This document shows positions 6,328 through 13,637 of a stretch of DNA of 15,010 bases, piece by piece. Below the pieces are notes generated by a model, which worked only from the letters and a program-made list of their open reading frames with translations, did no database searches and had not been told where the DNA came from. The stretch lies in NCBI GenBank assembly GCA_001768125.1, contig MENB01000160.1, forward strand, positions 6,380 to 21,389, in the 5' to 3' direction. The translations under genes were made by a program, and so were the position numbers. The number at the start of each line of letters is the position of its first letter. Position 1 is the stretch's first letter. This stretch comes from Armatimonadetes bacterium RBG_19FT_COMBO_69_19. GTDB lineage: Bacteria; Sysuimicrobiota; Sysuimicrobiia; Sysuimicrobiales; Kaftiobacteriaceae.

Positions 6328-6792
6328 GTGATTGCCGAAGGCCTGAAAGCCCCCGCGTTCGCCCTCCCCGACGAGACCGGAACGACCGTGCGTCTCGCGG
6401 ACCTCAAGGGTCGCAGGGTCGTCCTGTGGTTCTACGTCAGGGACGACACCCCCGGCTGAACGATCGAAGCGACCGCGTTCCGTGACGACTACGCGGCCTA
6501 CCAGAAGATGAACGTCGTGGTGCTCGGGGTTAGCCCGGGCAGCGTGGAGTCCCACGCGAAGTGGAAGCAGAAGCTCCACATCCCGCACCCCCTGCTCGCC
6601 GACACAGAGCACGCGGCGGCTGAGGCGTATGGGGTGTGGGTTGAGAAATCGATGATGGGCCGCCAGTACATGGGCGTGGCCCGGACGACGTTCATTATCG
6701 ATGAGCAGGGCAAGATCGCGAAGGTCTTTCCCAACGTGAAGGTCCAGGGCCACAGTGCCGAAGTGCTGGGAGCGCTGCGCGAGATGAGCTAG
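6328..6792 (+). CDS. Bcp/PrxQ-type peroxiredoxin, probable selenoprotein (UGA = Sec44)
   Basis: Thiol or selenol peroxidase that would reduce hydrogen peroxide and organic peroxides in the cytosol. Reading from GTG 6328, the frame shows [26 protein letters not shown], then an in-frame TGA at 6457-6459, then [32 protein letters not shown], the conserved arginine in [13 protein letters not shown], and a normal end. With the TGA read through, the product is 154 residues, the usual family length. The TGA sits exactly where the peroxidatic cysteine of the TPGCT motif belongs, so I read it as selenocysteine. The protein has no cysteine at all, including the usual resolving position five residues on (alanine here). 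The start lacks a clear Shine-Dalgarno site but is the only one after an upstream stop. A cysteine-to-stop mutation or base error is the alternative, less likely because the rest is intact. Confidence 0.88.
6473..6498 (+). promoter_or_regulatory. candidate bacterial SECIS hairpin
   Basis: The hairpin starts 13 nt after the in-frame TGA. CCGCGT (6473-6478) pairs perfectly with ACGCGG (6491-6496), leaving a 12-nt loop. An alternative fold pairs TCCGT (6479-6483) with ACG-GG bases at 6491-6496 with one bulge, leaving a 7-nt loop that begins with G and a bulged T at 6478 below it, closer to known bacterial SECIS shape. The loop lies about 20-25 nt from the TGA. Drawn by eye, not computed. Confidence 0.5.
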
Positions 6793-6801
6793 CGTCCACC
6801 A

Positions 6802-7647
6802 CTAGAACTTCATCCCGGCGCGGGCGATGCCCTGGATGAAGTAGCGCTGCAGCACGAAGAAGAGCAGGAGCACCGGGAGCACGGAAAACGTCGCCGCCGC
6901 CATCAGCAATCGCGGCTGCGTCCCCCACTCGTTGCTGAAGGACAGCAAACCCACCATGATCGGCCGCATTTCCGGCGTGTTCGTGACGATCAGCGGCCAG
7001 GTCAGCGCATTCCACGAGCCGAGGAAGGTCAGCAGCGCGACCGTGATGAACGCCGGCCGGCTGAGCGGCACCACCACCCGGCGGAGGAAGGTGAGATGTG
7101 AGGCCCCGTCGATGGTGGCGGCGTCCTGCAGCTCCTGCGGGATGGTGGCGAAGAACTGCCGCATGAAGAAGATGCCGAAGACACTGGCCAGCCACGGCAC
7201 GATCAGCGCGTAGTAGGTATTGAGCCATCCCAGGCGCGTGATCGTGATGTAGTTCGGCACCAGCTGGACCTGCCCGGGCACCATGAGCGTACCCAGGAAG
7301 AGCACGAACAGCGCTTCCCGCCCGGCGAAACGCATCCGGGCGAACGCGTAGCCGGCCAGCGCCGAGGTGAGGAGTACGCCGCTGGTCTCGGCCACCGAGA
7401 TGATCGCGCTGTTTAGGAAGTAGCGTCCGAACGGCGCGTGGGTCCAAGCCTCGATGTAATTCTCCCAGGCCGGGCGCGAGGGCAGCCACTTGAAGGGATA
7501 GGTGAAGACCTCCGGCAGCGGCTTGAGGGAGGTGACGATCATCAAGTAATACGGAAGAAGCACGATCAGGATGCTGGCGATGAGCGCCAGGTGGATGAAT
7601 GGATTCCGCACGCGAGGCGGTCGTTGGGTGGTCGGACTAGATATCAT
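6802..7647 (-). CDS. ABC sugar/glycerol-phosphate transporter permease (MalG/UgpE type)
   Basis: This 281-residue inner-membrane subunit of a carbohydrate-uptake ABC importer has about six hydrophobic segments, the first at residues 19-39. The cytoplasmic EAA loop (about 172-198: QELQDAATIDGASHLTFLRR) docks the ATPase. The C-terminus ends in the QRYFIQGIARAGMKF typical of MalG-type permeases. The ATG lies inside the last codons of the upstream permease gene (11-bp overlap), which indicates translational coupling. It is the last gene of the operon, and its stop is only 9 bp from the end of the convergent peroxiredoxin gene, with no terminator between them. Confidence 0.94.
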   Translation of the reverse strand: MISSPTTQRPPRVRNPFIHLALIASILIVLLPYYLMIVTSLKPLPEVFTYPFKWLPSRPAWENYIEAWTHAPFGRYFLNSAIISVAETSGVLLTSALAGYAFARMRFAGREALFVLFLGTLMVPGQVQLVPNYITITRLGWLNTYYALIVPWLASVFGIFFMRQFFATIPQELQDAATIDGASHLTFLRRVVVPLSRPAFITVALLTFLGSWNALTWPLIVTNTPEMRPIMVGLLSFSNEWGTQPRLLMAAATFSVLPVLLLFFVLQRYFIQGIARAGMKF

Positions 7648-8575
7648 AGTGCACCCGCCTCGCGGCTACTTGTCGCTGCAGCATCGTAATCAGGAAGATG
7701 ATGAGGAAGAGCACGTAGGCCTGAGCCGCGGCGTAGCCCATGCGGAAGTACTGGAACCCCTGCTGATAGATCGAGTAGACGATCGTGAGCGTCCGGTTCA
7801 GCGGCCCGCCGCCGGTCATGAACAGCGGCAGGGCGAACACCTGGAGCGCGCCGATCATGCTGATCACGAGGATGAAATAGGTCGTCGGCGACAGCAGGGG
7901 CAGCGTGATGTGCCGGAACAGCTGCCAGGGGCTGGCCCCATCGATCTGCGCGGCTTCATAGTACTCCGTCGAGATGTTCTGCAGCCCCGCCAGCAGGATG
8001 ACGATGTCCCGACCGAGGCTGCTCCAGATCGCCACGGCGATGAGCGCCGGCATGGCCTGTTCCGGTGAGAGCAGCCACTGCTGGGGCGGGATGCCGAGCT
8101 TCCCGATCAGGTAGTTCAGCAGGCCGAACTGGTCCGGATTGTACAGCCAGTGCCACGCCATCGCCCCCGCGGCGAGCGGCGTGACATAGGGGATGAAGAA
8201 CGCCGTGCGGTACCATGACATCCCAGTGAGCTTCCGGTTCAGCAGTACGGCGAAGCCGAGCGCGAGCGGGACGGCCAGGGCCACGGAGACCACGGCGTAG
8301 TAGGACGTGTTGACCAGCGCCAGGACGAACTTCTCGTCGGTCAGCAGCTGGCGGTAGTTCGCCAGGCCGACGAAAGGACGGACCGGGTCGATCAGGTTCC
8401 AGCGCAGGAGGCTGACCACGAAGGCGTACCCGATCGGGAACAGGTGGAAGACGGCGAGGATGATGACGGCGGGCAGGAGGAAGGCGTAAGCCTCCAGATT
8501 CTCGAGCAGCCGCCGGGTCGTGCGGGACCGCGAGCGGGGGTGCGCGCTCGCCCCCGCTCGCGCCTCAACGACCAC
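7637..8575 (-). CDS. ABC sugar/glycerol-phosphate transporter permease (MalF/UgpA type)
   Basis: This 312-residue partner permease has a basic cytoplasmic N-terminus (RSRSRTTRRLLENLEAY) and a first membrane helix at about 30-56. Further helices follow, then the EAA loop EYYEAAQIDGASPWQLFRHI (about 204-223), and the family segment ALPLFMTGGGPLNRTLTIVYSI near the end. The GTG start at 8575 has GGAG about seven bases upstream and lies 20 bp after the binding-protein gene. Codons 5-16 lie in a perfect 12-bp GC inverted repeat, discussed separately, that could tune translation. With the MalG-type gene it would form the heterodimeric channel. Confidence 0.94.
   Translation of the reverse strand: MVVEARAGASAHPRSRSRTTRRLLENLEAYAFLLPAVIILAVFHLFPIGYAFVVSLLRWNLIDPVRPFVGLANYRQLLTDEKFVLALVNTSYYAVVSVALAVPLALGFAVLLNRKLTGMSWYRTAFFIPYVTPLAAGAMAWHWLYNPDQFGLLNYLIGKLGIPPQQWLLSPEQAMPALIAVAIWSSLGRDIVILLAGLQNISTEYYEAAQIDGASPWQLFRHITLPLLSPTTYFILVISMIGALQVFALPLFMTGGGPLNRTLTIVYSIYQQGFQYFRMGYAAAQAYVLFLIIFLITMLQRQVAARRVHYDI
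8529..8562 (-). repeat. perfect 12-bp inverted repeat at the start of the malF-type gene
   Basis: CGCGAGCGGGGG (8529-8540) and its exact complement (8551-8562) flank a 10-nt loop. The element begins 13 nt into the coding sequence, so in mRNA a very stable hairpin would sit next to the GTG start. It may limit permease translation or protect the upstream binding-protein message, a common way to make more binding protein than permease. Confidence 0.7.
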
Positions 8576-8595
8576 CGGATCGCTCCGGGCTCACG

Positions 8596-9873
8596 CTATT
8601 TGCGCTGAGCCAGCAGCCGGTTCGCCTTGACCGCCGCCTGGTCGAGCGCCTGCTGCGGCGTCGCCTTGCCCAGGATCGCGAGTTCCACGGCCTCGGAGAT
8701 GATGTCGCGGATCTCCTGCCACTCGGCCATGCTGGGCTCGGTCTTGGCGAATTCGAGCGAATCCAATCCCGCTTTGTGCTCCGGGTTGTCGCGCAGGTAC
8801 ACCTTCATCAACGTGGAGTCCCGGGCCGACCGGCGCACCGGCATGTAGAACGTCTTCAGCGACCAGCGCGTGGTGCCGTTCGTCCCCGTGATGAACTTGA
8901 TGTACTTCCACGCCGCGGCCTGCTGCTCGGGCGTGGCACGCGCCATGATCGCGACGTCCGTGCCGGAGAGCAGCGTGGACTTCGTCGTCTTCGTGGGCAG
9001 GGGAGCGAGCCCAACCGCGAACTTTCCGCCGACCGCCGCCTTGGCGAACGAGAGCCCCGGGTTCGTGGCAAAGTACATCGCCACCTTGCCCGCGCCGAAG
9101 TCGTCGTCGGCGAAGCCCGGCTTCACGTACGCCACCTTGTGCTTGTTCACGAGGTCCACGAGCCACTGCAGGGCTTCCACCCCGGCGGGACTATTGAACG
9201 CGACCTCCTTGCCGCCGCTCTTGACGAACGCGCCGCCGTTGCTGAGCAGCATCGTCGTGAAGTAGTCGGTCGTCGGCCGCACGACGAATCCGTAGCGGAC
9301 GACGCGTCCGCCCTCCTCTTTGGTCAGGGCCTTGGCCGCGGCCACGAATTCGTCCCAGGTCTTAGGGACCTTGAGGTTCAGCTCCTTGAAGAGGTCAACG
9401 TTGTAGAAGACCAGGTAGAGGCTCTTGTTGAACGGCATCGTCCACATCACGCCGTTGAAGGTGTTGGCCTGACGGAGGATCGGGATGATGTCGTTCAGCT
9501 GCTCGTCGGTGAGCCCGTCGGCGCCCTTGAAGAACCGCTCCATCGGGACGACGGCGTTGGCGCGGATGAGCTGGTCGGTCCAGGTCGGGAAGACCTGCGA
9601 GATCGTCGGCGGGTTTCCCGCAGCGACCGCGGCGATGAGCTTCTGGTTCAGGGCGCCGTAGTTGCCCTGATAGAGGGCCTGCACGACGATACCGGGGTTG
9701 AGCCGGTTGAAGTCCTCCGTGAGCTCGTTCACGGCGGGCTGCAACACCCCGCTCATGCCATGCCAGAAGGTGATGGTGATCGGACCGCCCGCGGTAGTGG
9801 GCCCCACGAGCGCGGCCACGAGCAGCAAGGCGGCGACGACCGCCCGCAGGACGTGCGACGTACCGGTGGACAT
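8596..9873 (-). CDS. ABC transporter extracellular solute-binding protein (UgpB-like, family 1)
   Basis: This 425-residue secreted binding protein captures a sugar or glycerol-3-phosphate for the two downstream permeases. The N-terminus is a Sec signal peptide (hydrophobic core VVAALLLVAALVG, cut likely near TTAGG) with no lipobox cysteine, so it is not an obvious lipoprotein. ITFWHGMSGVLQPAVNELTE, LYQGNYGALNQKLIAAVAAG followed by NPPTISQVF, and the C-terminal KATPQQALDQAAVKANRLL closely follow UgpB-type proteins. Malto-oligosaccharide or other sugar specificity is equally possible. The ATG at 9873 follows AGGGAGG at ideal spacing. It heads the minus-strand operon; no ATPase gene is present, so a shared MsmK/UgpC-type ATPase elsewhere is expected. 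Confidence 0.94.
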   Translation of the reverse strand: MSTGTSHVLRAVVAALLLVAALVGPTTAGGPITITFWHGMSGVLQPAVNELTEDFNRLNPGIVVQALYQGNYGALNQKLIAAVAAGNPPTISQVFPTWTDQLIRANAVVPMERFFKGADGLTDEQLNDIIPILRQANTFNGVMWTMPFNKSLYLVFYNVDLFKELNLKVPKTWDEFVAAAKALTKEEGGRVVRYGFVVRPTTDYFTTMLLSNGGAFVKSGGKEVAFNSPAGVEALQWLVDLVNKHKVAYVKPGFADDDFGAGKVAMYFATNPGLSFAKAAVGGKFAVGLAPLPTKTTKSTLLSGTDVAIMARATPEQQAAAWKYIKFITGTNGTTRWSLKTFYMPVRRSARDSTLMKVYLRDNPEHKAGLDSLEFAKTEPSMAEWQEIRDIISEAVELAILGKATPQQALDQAAVKANRLLAQRK

Positions 9874-9908
9874 ATGAAGGCCTCCCTGGAGAGGAGATTC
9901 ACCCTGAG

Positions 9909-9947
9909 GATTCGACCGCCGACGGAACCCCTCCTTGCGGCGGAATC
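9909..9947 (-). promoter_or_regulatory. leader hairpin upstream of the binding-protein gene
   Basis: GATTC/GAATC (9909-9913, 9943-9947) and CGCCG/CGGCG (9917-9921, 9938-9942) form a two-part stem with a 3-nt bulge and a 16-nt loop. It lies between the palindrome at 9976-10002 and the ribosome-binding site, so it would be in the 5' leader if transcription starts at or before the palindrome. Function unknown. Confidence 0.4.
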
Positions 9948-9975
9948 ACGAGGTTCGGACACGCCAAAGATCTCA

Positions 9976-10002
9976 CGTCAACTCGATCCAACCGAGTTGA
10001 CG
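9976..10002 (-). promoter_or_regulatory. 10-bp palindrome between asnS and the ABC operon (operator or terminator)
   Basis: CGTCAACTCG and its exact complement CGAGTTGACG flank a 7-nt spacer. It begins 5 bp after the asnS stop. Downstream on the minus strand only TGAGATCTTT follows, a weak T-tract, so it may be a poor asnS terminator. The two-fold symmetry, and TTGACG in the arm as a possible -35 box, also fit an operator for the transporter operon. Confidence 0.5.
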
Positions 10003-10007
10003 AGAGG

Positions 10008-11300
10008 TCACGGATAGAGACGGTTGAGCAGCCGGGGGAAGGGGATCGCCTCGCGCACGTGCTCGATCCCGGCGATCCAGGCCACGGTGCGCTCGATGCC
10101 GATCCCGAAGCCGGAGTGGGGAACGCTGCCGTACCGGCGGAGGTCGACGTACCAACGGTACACATCCTTGGGCAGCCCGTGCTCCTCGAGACGGCGCTCG
10201 AGCAGCTCCGCATCGTGGATGCGCTGGCCGCCGCCAATGATCTCGCCGTAGCCTTCGGGCGCGAGCAGATCCGCGCCGAGGACCACCTCAGGGCGGTCGG
10301 GATCGGGCTGCATGTAGAAGGCCTTGATCGGCGCCGGATATCGGTGCACGAACACCGGCCGGTCGAAGGCGCTCGAAACGACGGTCTCCTCGTCCCCGCC
10401 GAAGTCATCGCCCCAGCGCGTGGGATGCCCCGCGGCGTTGAGGCGCTGGATCGCCTCGTCGTAGGAAATCCTCGGGAAAGGAGGTCGCACAGCTTCGAGG
10501 CGGCTCAGGTCGCGTTCGAGGACCTCCAGCTCTGTCCGCCGCCGCTCCAGGACCCGCGCGATGACGGCGCTGACCATCTCCTCAGCCAGGCTCATGTACT
10601 CATCCAGCGTCATGAACGCGGCCTCAGGCTCCAGCATCCAGAACTCGATGAGATGCCGGCGCGTCTTGGATTTCTCCGCCCGGAAGGTGGGCCCGAAGCA
10701 GTAGACGCGTCCGAATGCGGCTGCCGCCGCTTCGTTGTAGAGCTGGCCGGACTGCGCGAGATAGGCCCGGCCGAGATCGAAGTATGTCGTCTCGAACAAC
10801 GTCGTGGTCCCCTCGACCGACGCCGGGGTGAGGATCGGCGTGTCCACCCGCAGGAATCCCTGCGCGTCGAGAAAGTCCGTGCAGCCACGCATCACCTCCG
10901 CCCGAATGCGCATCAGCGCATGCTGCCGGCGGCTGCGCAGCCAGAGGTGTCGGTGATCCATCAGGAACTCCACGCCGTGCTCCTTCGGCGTGATGGGATA
11001 GGGTGCGGCCTGCTGGACCACGGTGAGGTCCGCCACGCTGAGCTCGTAGCCGCCCGGCGCTCGGCGGTCTTCGCGCAGCATCCCGCGCACGATGAGGGAC
11101 GATTCCTGCGTGAGCGTCTCCGCGGATGCGAACACCTCCGCGGAGACGTCCTGCTTCGCCACCACCGCCTGGAGGATCCCCGAGCCGTCGCGGATCAGGA
11201 GGAAGTGGATCTTCCCGCTGCTGCGCTTGTTGTACAGCCAGCCGCGGATCTCGACCTCTTGCCCGGCGTGCGCGGCGGCCTGCTCGATGCGGAAGTGCAT
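10008..11300 (-). CDS. asnS: asparaginyl-tRNA synthetase
   Basis: This 430-residue class IIb synthetase charges tRNA-Asn with asparagine using ATP. Residues about 1-100 are the anticodon-binding OB fold ([20 protein letters not shown]). The catalytic core follows with motif 1 ([16 protein letters not shown]), motif 2 ([19 protein letters not shown], about 203-221) and motif 3 ([18 protein letters not shown]) near the end. The sequences around motif 2 and the [12 protein letters not shown] ending favour AsnRS over AspRS. I start at ATG 11300 because GGAGGG precedes it and the OB fold begins at once; an in-frame upstream extension of 56 codons runs through the promoter region and looks spurious. 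It is divergent from the rimP operon. Confidence 0.95.
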   Translation of the reverse strand: MHFRIEQAAAHAGQEVEIRGWLYNKRSSGKIHFLLIRDGSGILQAVVAKQDVSAEVFASAETLTQESSLIVRGMLREDRRAPGGYELSVADLTVVQQAAPYPITPKEHGVEFLMDHRHLWLRSRRQHALMRIRAEVMRGCTDFLDAQGFLRVDTPILTPASVEGTTTLFETTYFDLGRAYLAQSGQLYNEAAAAAFGRVYCFGPTFRAEKSKTRRHLIEFWMLEPEAAFMTLDEYMSLAEEMVSAVIARVLERRRTELEVLERDLSRLEAVRPPFPRISYDEAIQRLNAAGHPTRWGDDFGGDEETVVSSAFDRPVFVHRYPAPIKAFYMQPDPDRPEVVLGADLLAPEGYGEIIGGGQRIHDAELLERRLEEHGLPKDVYRWYVDLRRYGSVPHSGFGIGIERTVAWIAGIEHVREAIPFPRLLNRLYP

Positions 11301-11352
11301 TGCTGTCCCTCCAGGGGTGGGGTGTTCTCCACGGGGTCCCGGACACCCTCGG

Positions 11353-11381
11353 TTGCCATCCCGGAGCGAGCGTGTTATACT
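11353..11381 (+). promoter_or_regulatory. sigma-70-type promoter of the rimP-nusA-rnpM-infB operon
   Basis: TTGCCA (11353-11358), a 17-bp spacer and TATACT (11376-11381) match a vegetative promoter well. The start would be near 11388, giving a leader of about 97 nt. The same AT-rich box reads TATAAC on the minus strand and may overlap the asnS promoter. Confidence 0.75.
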
Positions 11382-11387
11382 CTCCAA

Positions 11388-11484
11388 TGTCGCGTGCAAC
11401 GCGCGATGGTTTTTTATCGACGGCGCTTCCGGTCGGAAGCGGAGTGAGTGGGAGGCATTGGGGCCCACTCTTTTTTATGTAGGG
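11388..11484 (+). ncRNA. structured 5' leader of the rimP operon
   Basis: Between the promoter and rimP are three hairpins in a row: CGCGT/ACGCG (11391-11403) followed by a T6 run, CGCTTCC/GGAAGCG with a GGTC tetraloop (11424-11441), and the terminator-like hairpin at 11446-11470. The layout suggests attenuation of the operon; the controlling ligand or protein is not visible from sequence. Confidence 0.5.
11446..11476 (+). terminator. terminator-like hairpin directly before rimP
   Basis: GAGTGGG (11446-11452) pairs with CCCACTC (11464-11470) around an 11-nt loop and is followed by six Ts (11471-11476). The rimP ATG is only 8 bp further on, with just AGGG between, so the hairpin could both end transcription early and restrict ribosome access. 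A GTGGG/CCCAC hairpin with a T run is a familiar arrangement before rimP in Gram-positive bacteria. Confidence 0.75.
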
Positions 11485-11988
11485 ATGAAGCGACAGGACA
11501 TCACGACACAGGTGGAAGAGCTGTTGCAGCCTATCGCGACCCGGATGGGCCTGGAGACCGTGGACGTGGAGCTCCACGGCACCATTGAGCGCACGGTGCT
11601 GCGCGTGCTGATGGACCGTCCCGAGGGCGGCATCACGGTGGAGGAGTGCGCCCGGGTGAGCGAGGCGTTGAGCCGCCAGCTCGACCTGTACGACCTCTTC
11701 GCGCATACGTATACGCTCGAGGTATCCTCGCCGGGGCTGGACCGCCCGCTGCGCACCGATGCGGAGTACCGCCGGTTCGCCGGTCGCCGGGCTGAGCTGC
11801 AGACCCACGAAGCGATCAACGGCCAACGCCGGTTCCGCGGCATCATCCTGGGCGTGGTCGGGGATTCGGTCGTCTTGCAGGTGGACGAGCGGCAGGTGCA
11901 GATCACGAAGACGGCGATCCTGCGCGCGCACCTCGTGGTTGAGCTGGAGGACCTCCGCGCCGACCTGAACCGCCAGTCGCAGGAGTGA
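11485..11988 (+). CDS. rimP: ribosome maturation factor RimP
   Basis: This 167-residue cytosolic factor is needed for late assembly of the 30S ribosomal subunit. The N-terminal domain shows QVEELLQPIATRMGLETVDVEL, then VLRVLMDRPEGGITVEECA, the hallmark LEVSSPGLDRPLRT, and a C-terminal SH3-like barrel (RRFRGIILGVVGDSVVLQVD). The length is near the family norm. The ATG at 11485 gives the normal N-terminus, but only AGGG, too close to be ideal, precedes it; the hairpin and T run described above take the place of a normal ribosome-binding site. It is the first gene of the operon, with nusA 9 bp downstream. Confidence 0.95.
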   Translation: MKRQDITTQVEELLQPIATRMGLETVDVELHGTIERTVLRVLMDRPEGGITVEECARVSEALSRQLDLYDLFAHTYTLEVSSPGLDRPLRTDAEYRRFAGRRAELQTHEAINGQRRFRGIILGVVGDSVVLQVDERQVQITKTAILRAHLVVELEDLRADLNRQSQE

Positions 11989-11997
11989 GGTGGACCG

Positions 11998-13335
11998 ATG
12001 AACGTTGAGCTCATGAAGGCGCTCGAGCAGCTCGAGGAAGAGAAGGGCATCGGCAAGGAGGTCATCATCGAGGCCATCGAGGCCGCGCTGCTCTCCGCCT
12101 ACAAGAAGAACTACGGCGCCTCGGCGCAGAACATGCGCATCGAGGTGGACCGGGACACCGGCGAGATGCGGGCGTACCAGATCCGCACGGTCGTCGAGTC
12201 GGTCGAGGACGAGGCCACGCAGATCGCGCTGGACGAGGTCCGGGAGTGGGACCCGACCGCGCAGATCGGCGAGATGGTCGAGATCGAGGTCACGCCGCGC
12301 GACTTCGGCCGCATCGCCGCGCAGACGGCCAAGCAGGTCGTCGTGCAGCGGCTGCGCGAGGCGGAGCGGGACCTCGTCTACAAGGAGTTCCGCGACCGCG
12401 AGGGCGACATCGTCACCGGTCAGGTGCAGCGTATCGAGCGCAAGAACGTCTACCTCGACCTGGGCCGCATCGAGGCCGTCCTGCCGCCCACGGAGCAGAT
12501 CCCGCGGGAGAGCTACCGGCAGAGCGAGCGGATCAAGGCTTACGTCGTCGAGGTGCGCCAGGGGACGCGCGGGCCGCAGATCGTCGTCTCCCGCACCCAC
12601 CCGGGGCTGCTCAAGCGGCTCTTCGAGCTCGAGGTGCCGGAGATCTACGAGGGCATCGTGGAGATCAAGGCGATCGCCCGCGAGGCCGGCGCGCGCAGCA
12701 AGTTCGCCGTCGCCTCGCGCGACAAGAACGTCGACGCCGTCGGCGCCTGCGTGGGCCCGAAGGGGACCCGCGTGCAGGCGATCGTGGACGAGCTGAAGGG
12801 CGAGAAGATCGACATCGTACCCTGGAACGCCGCGCAGCCGCTGTTCGTCTCCGGGGCGCTGAGCCCGGCCAAGGTGACGCGGGTCGAGATCGACGAGGAG
12901 ACGAAGACGGCCCTCGTCATCGTCCCGGACAACCAGCTCTCACTGGCGATCGGCCGCGAGGGGCAGAACGCACGGCTCGCCGCGAAGCTGACGGGCTGGC
13001 GCATCGACATCAAGAGCGAGACGCAGATCAAGGAGATCGAGGCCAAGAAGCTCTTCGTGGACCTGCCGGAGGATCAGGGCGGGGCTCCCGCGGAGCCACC
13101 GGCGGCAGAACCGGTTGCCGCGGATGCCACTGCTGAGCCCGCCCAGGCAGCTGTGGCGGAGGCTCCGGACTCCGACATCACAGAACCATCTGAGCCCGTT
13201 GCGGAAGAAGCCGGCCAGCCGGCGGCTGAGGCACTGGTCTCCGCCACGCCGAACGGCGCGCCGGCGCCGGACGATGAACAGGTAGAGGAAGAAGCCCCGG
13301 CCGGGGAGCTGGTTGAAACGGAGCGCGATGGTTAA
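11998..13335 (+). CDS. nusA: transcription termination/antitermination factor NusA
   Basis: This 445-residue RNA-polymerase-binding factor modulates pausing, termination and antitermination. The N-terminal polymerase-binding domain ([18 protein letters not shown] ... KKNYG) is followed by an S1 domain from about residue 135 ([20 protein letters not shown]). KH1 ([16 protein letters not shown] at 253-256) and KH2 ([23 protein letters not shown] at 319-322) come next. From about 356 on the protein is a low-complexity, acidic Ala/Pro/Glu tail of about 90 residues with no recognisable acidic-repeat domain, longer than the short Gram-positive NusA. GAGGTGG precedes the ATG. The end overlaps rnpM by 8 bp. 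Confidence 0.97.
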   Translation: MNVELMKALEQLEEEKGIGKEVIIEAIEAALLSAYKKNYGASAQNMRIEVDRDTGEMRAYQIRTVVESVEDEATQIALDEVREWDPTAQIGEMVEIEVTPRDFGRIAAQTAKQVVVQRLREAERDLVYKEFRDREGDIVTGQVQRIERKNVYLDLGRIEAVLPPTEQIPRESYRQSERIKAYVVEVRQGTRGPQIVVSRTHPGLLKRLFELEVPEIYEGIVEIKAIAREAGARSKFAVASRDKNVDAVGACVGPKGTRVQAIVDELKGEKIDIVPWNAAQPLFVSGALSPAKVTRVEIDEETKTALVIVPDNQLSLAIGREGQNARLAAKLTGWRIDIKSETQIKEIEAKKLFVDLPEDQGGAPAEPPAAEPVAADATAEPAQAAVAEAPDSDITEPSEPVAEEAGQPAAEALVSATPNGAPAPDDEQVEEEAPAGELVETERDG

Positions 13336-13612
13336 GGTTCGGAAGGTGCCGCAGCGGTCGTGCGTCGCGTGCGGTCGGATGCGGCCCAAGCGGGAACTCA
13401 TCCGGGTCGTGCGCACGCCCGCCGGCGAGATCAAGGTGGATCTGACCGGCAAGGTCTCCGGGCGGGGTGCGTACGTCTGTCCCGAGGCGCCGTGTATCGA
13501 ACGCGGCGTCCGGGAGGGGCGCCTGCAGCACGCCCTGGGGGTCGCGGTGCCCGCGGAGATCGCCGGCGAGCTGCAGCGCGCCGTGGATCTCGTGGCCGCG
13601 GGACGAAGGTAG
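13328..13612 (+). CDS. rnpM: YlxR/RnpM family protein (DUF448)
   Basis: This small basic RNA-binding protein is encoded between nusA and infB in most Gram-positive bacteria; the Bacillus homologue has been described as a modulator of RNase P. The 94-residue product begins [20 protein letters not shown], then [11 protein letters not shown] and CIERG. Four cysteines at 12, 15, 51 and 56 (C-x2-C ... C-x4-C) could hold a metal. The ATG at 13328 lies inside the last codons of nusA with GGAG just before it. The ylxQ (L7Ae-like) gene that often follows is absent here; infB comes next after 25 bp. Confidence 0.93.
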   Translation: MVKVRKVPQRSCVACGRMRPKRELIRVVRTPAGEIKVDLTGKVSGRGAYVCPEAPCIERGVREGRLQHALGVAVPAEIAGELQRAVDLVAAGRR

Positions 13613-13637
13613 ACAGACGGGGAGGATCGTCACACTG

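Noticed and set aside
6319..6753. Minus-strand open frame of 144 codons opposite the peroxiredoxin
   Set aside because: It is the antisense shadow of a gene with clear family motifs and has no recognisable domain.
6508..6792. Short thioredoxin-fold protein starting at ATG 6508
   Set aside because: It lacks the N-terminal strands and active site; the frame continues upstream through the in-frame TGA to a full peroxiredoxin.
11301..11468. 56-codon N-terminal extension of AsnRS
   Set aside because: It crosses the rimP promoter and leader, shows no similarity to synthetases, and the ATG at 11300 has an ideal ribosome-binding site.
10624..12600. Very long minus-strand frame across asnS, the promoter region, rimP and nusA
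   Set aside because: It runs antisense to rimP and nusA and out of frame through asnS; its composition is repetitive Asp/Leu/Arg, as expected from GC-rich antisense.
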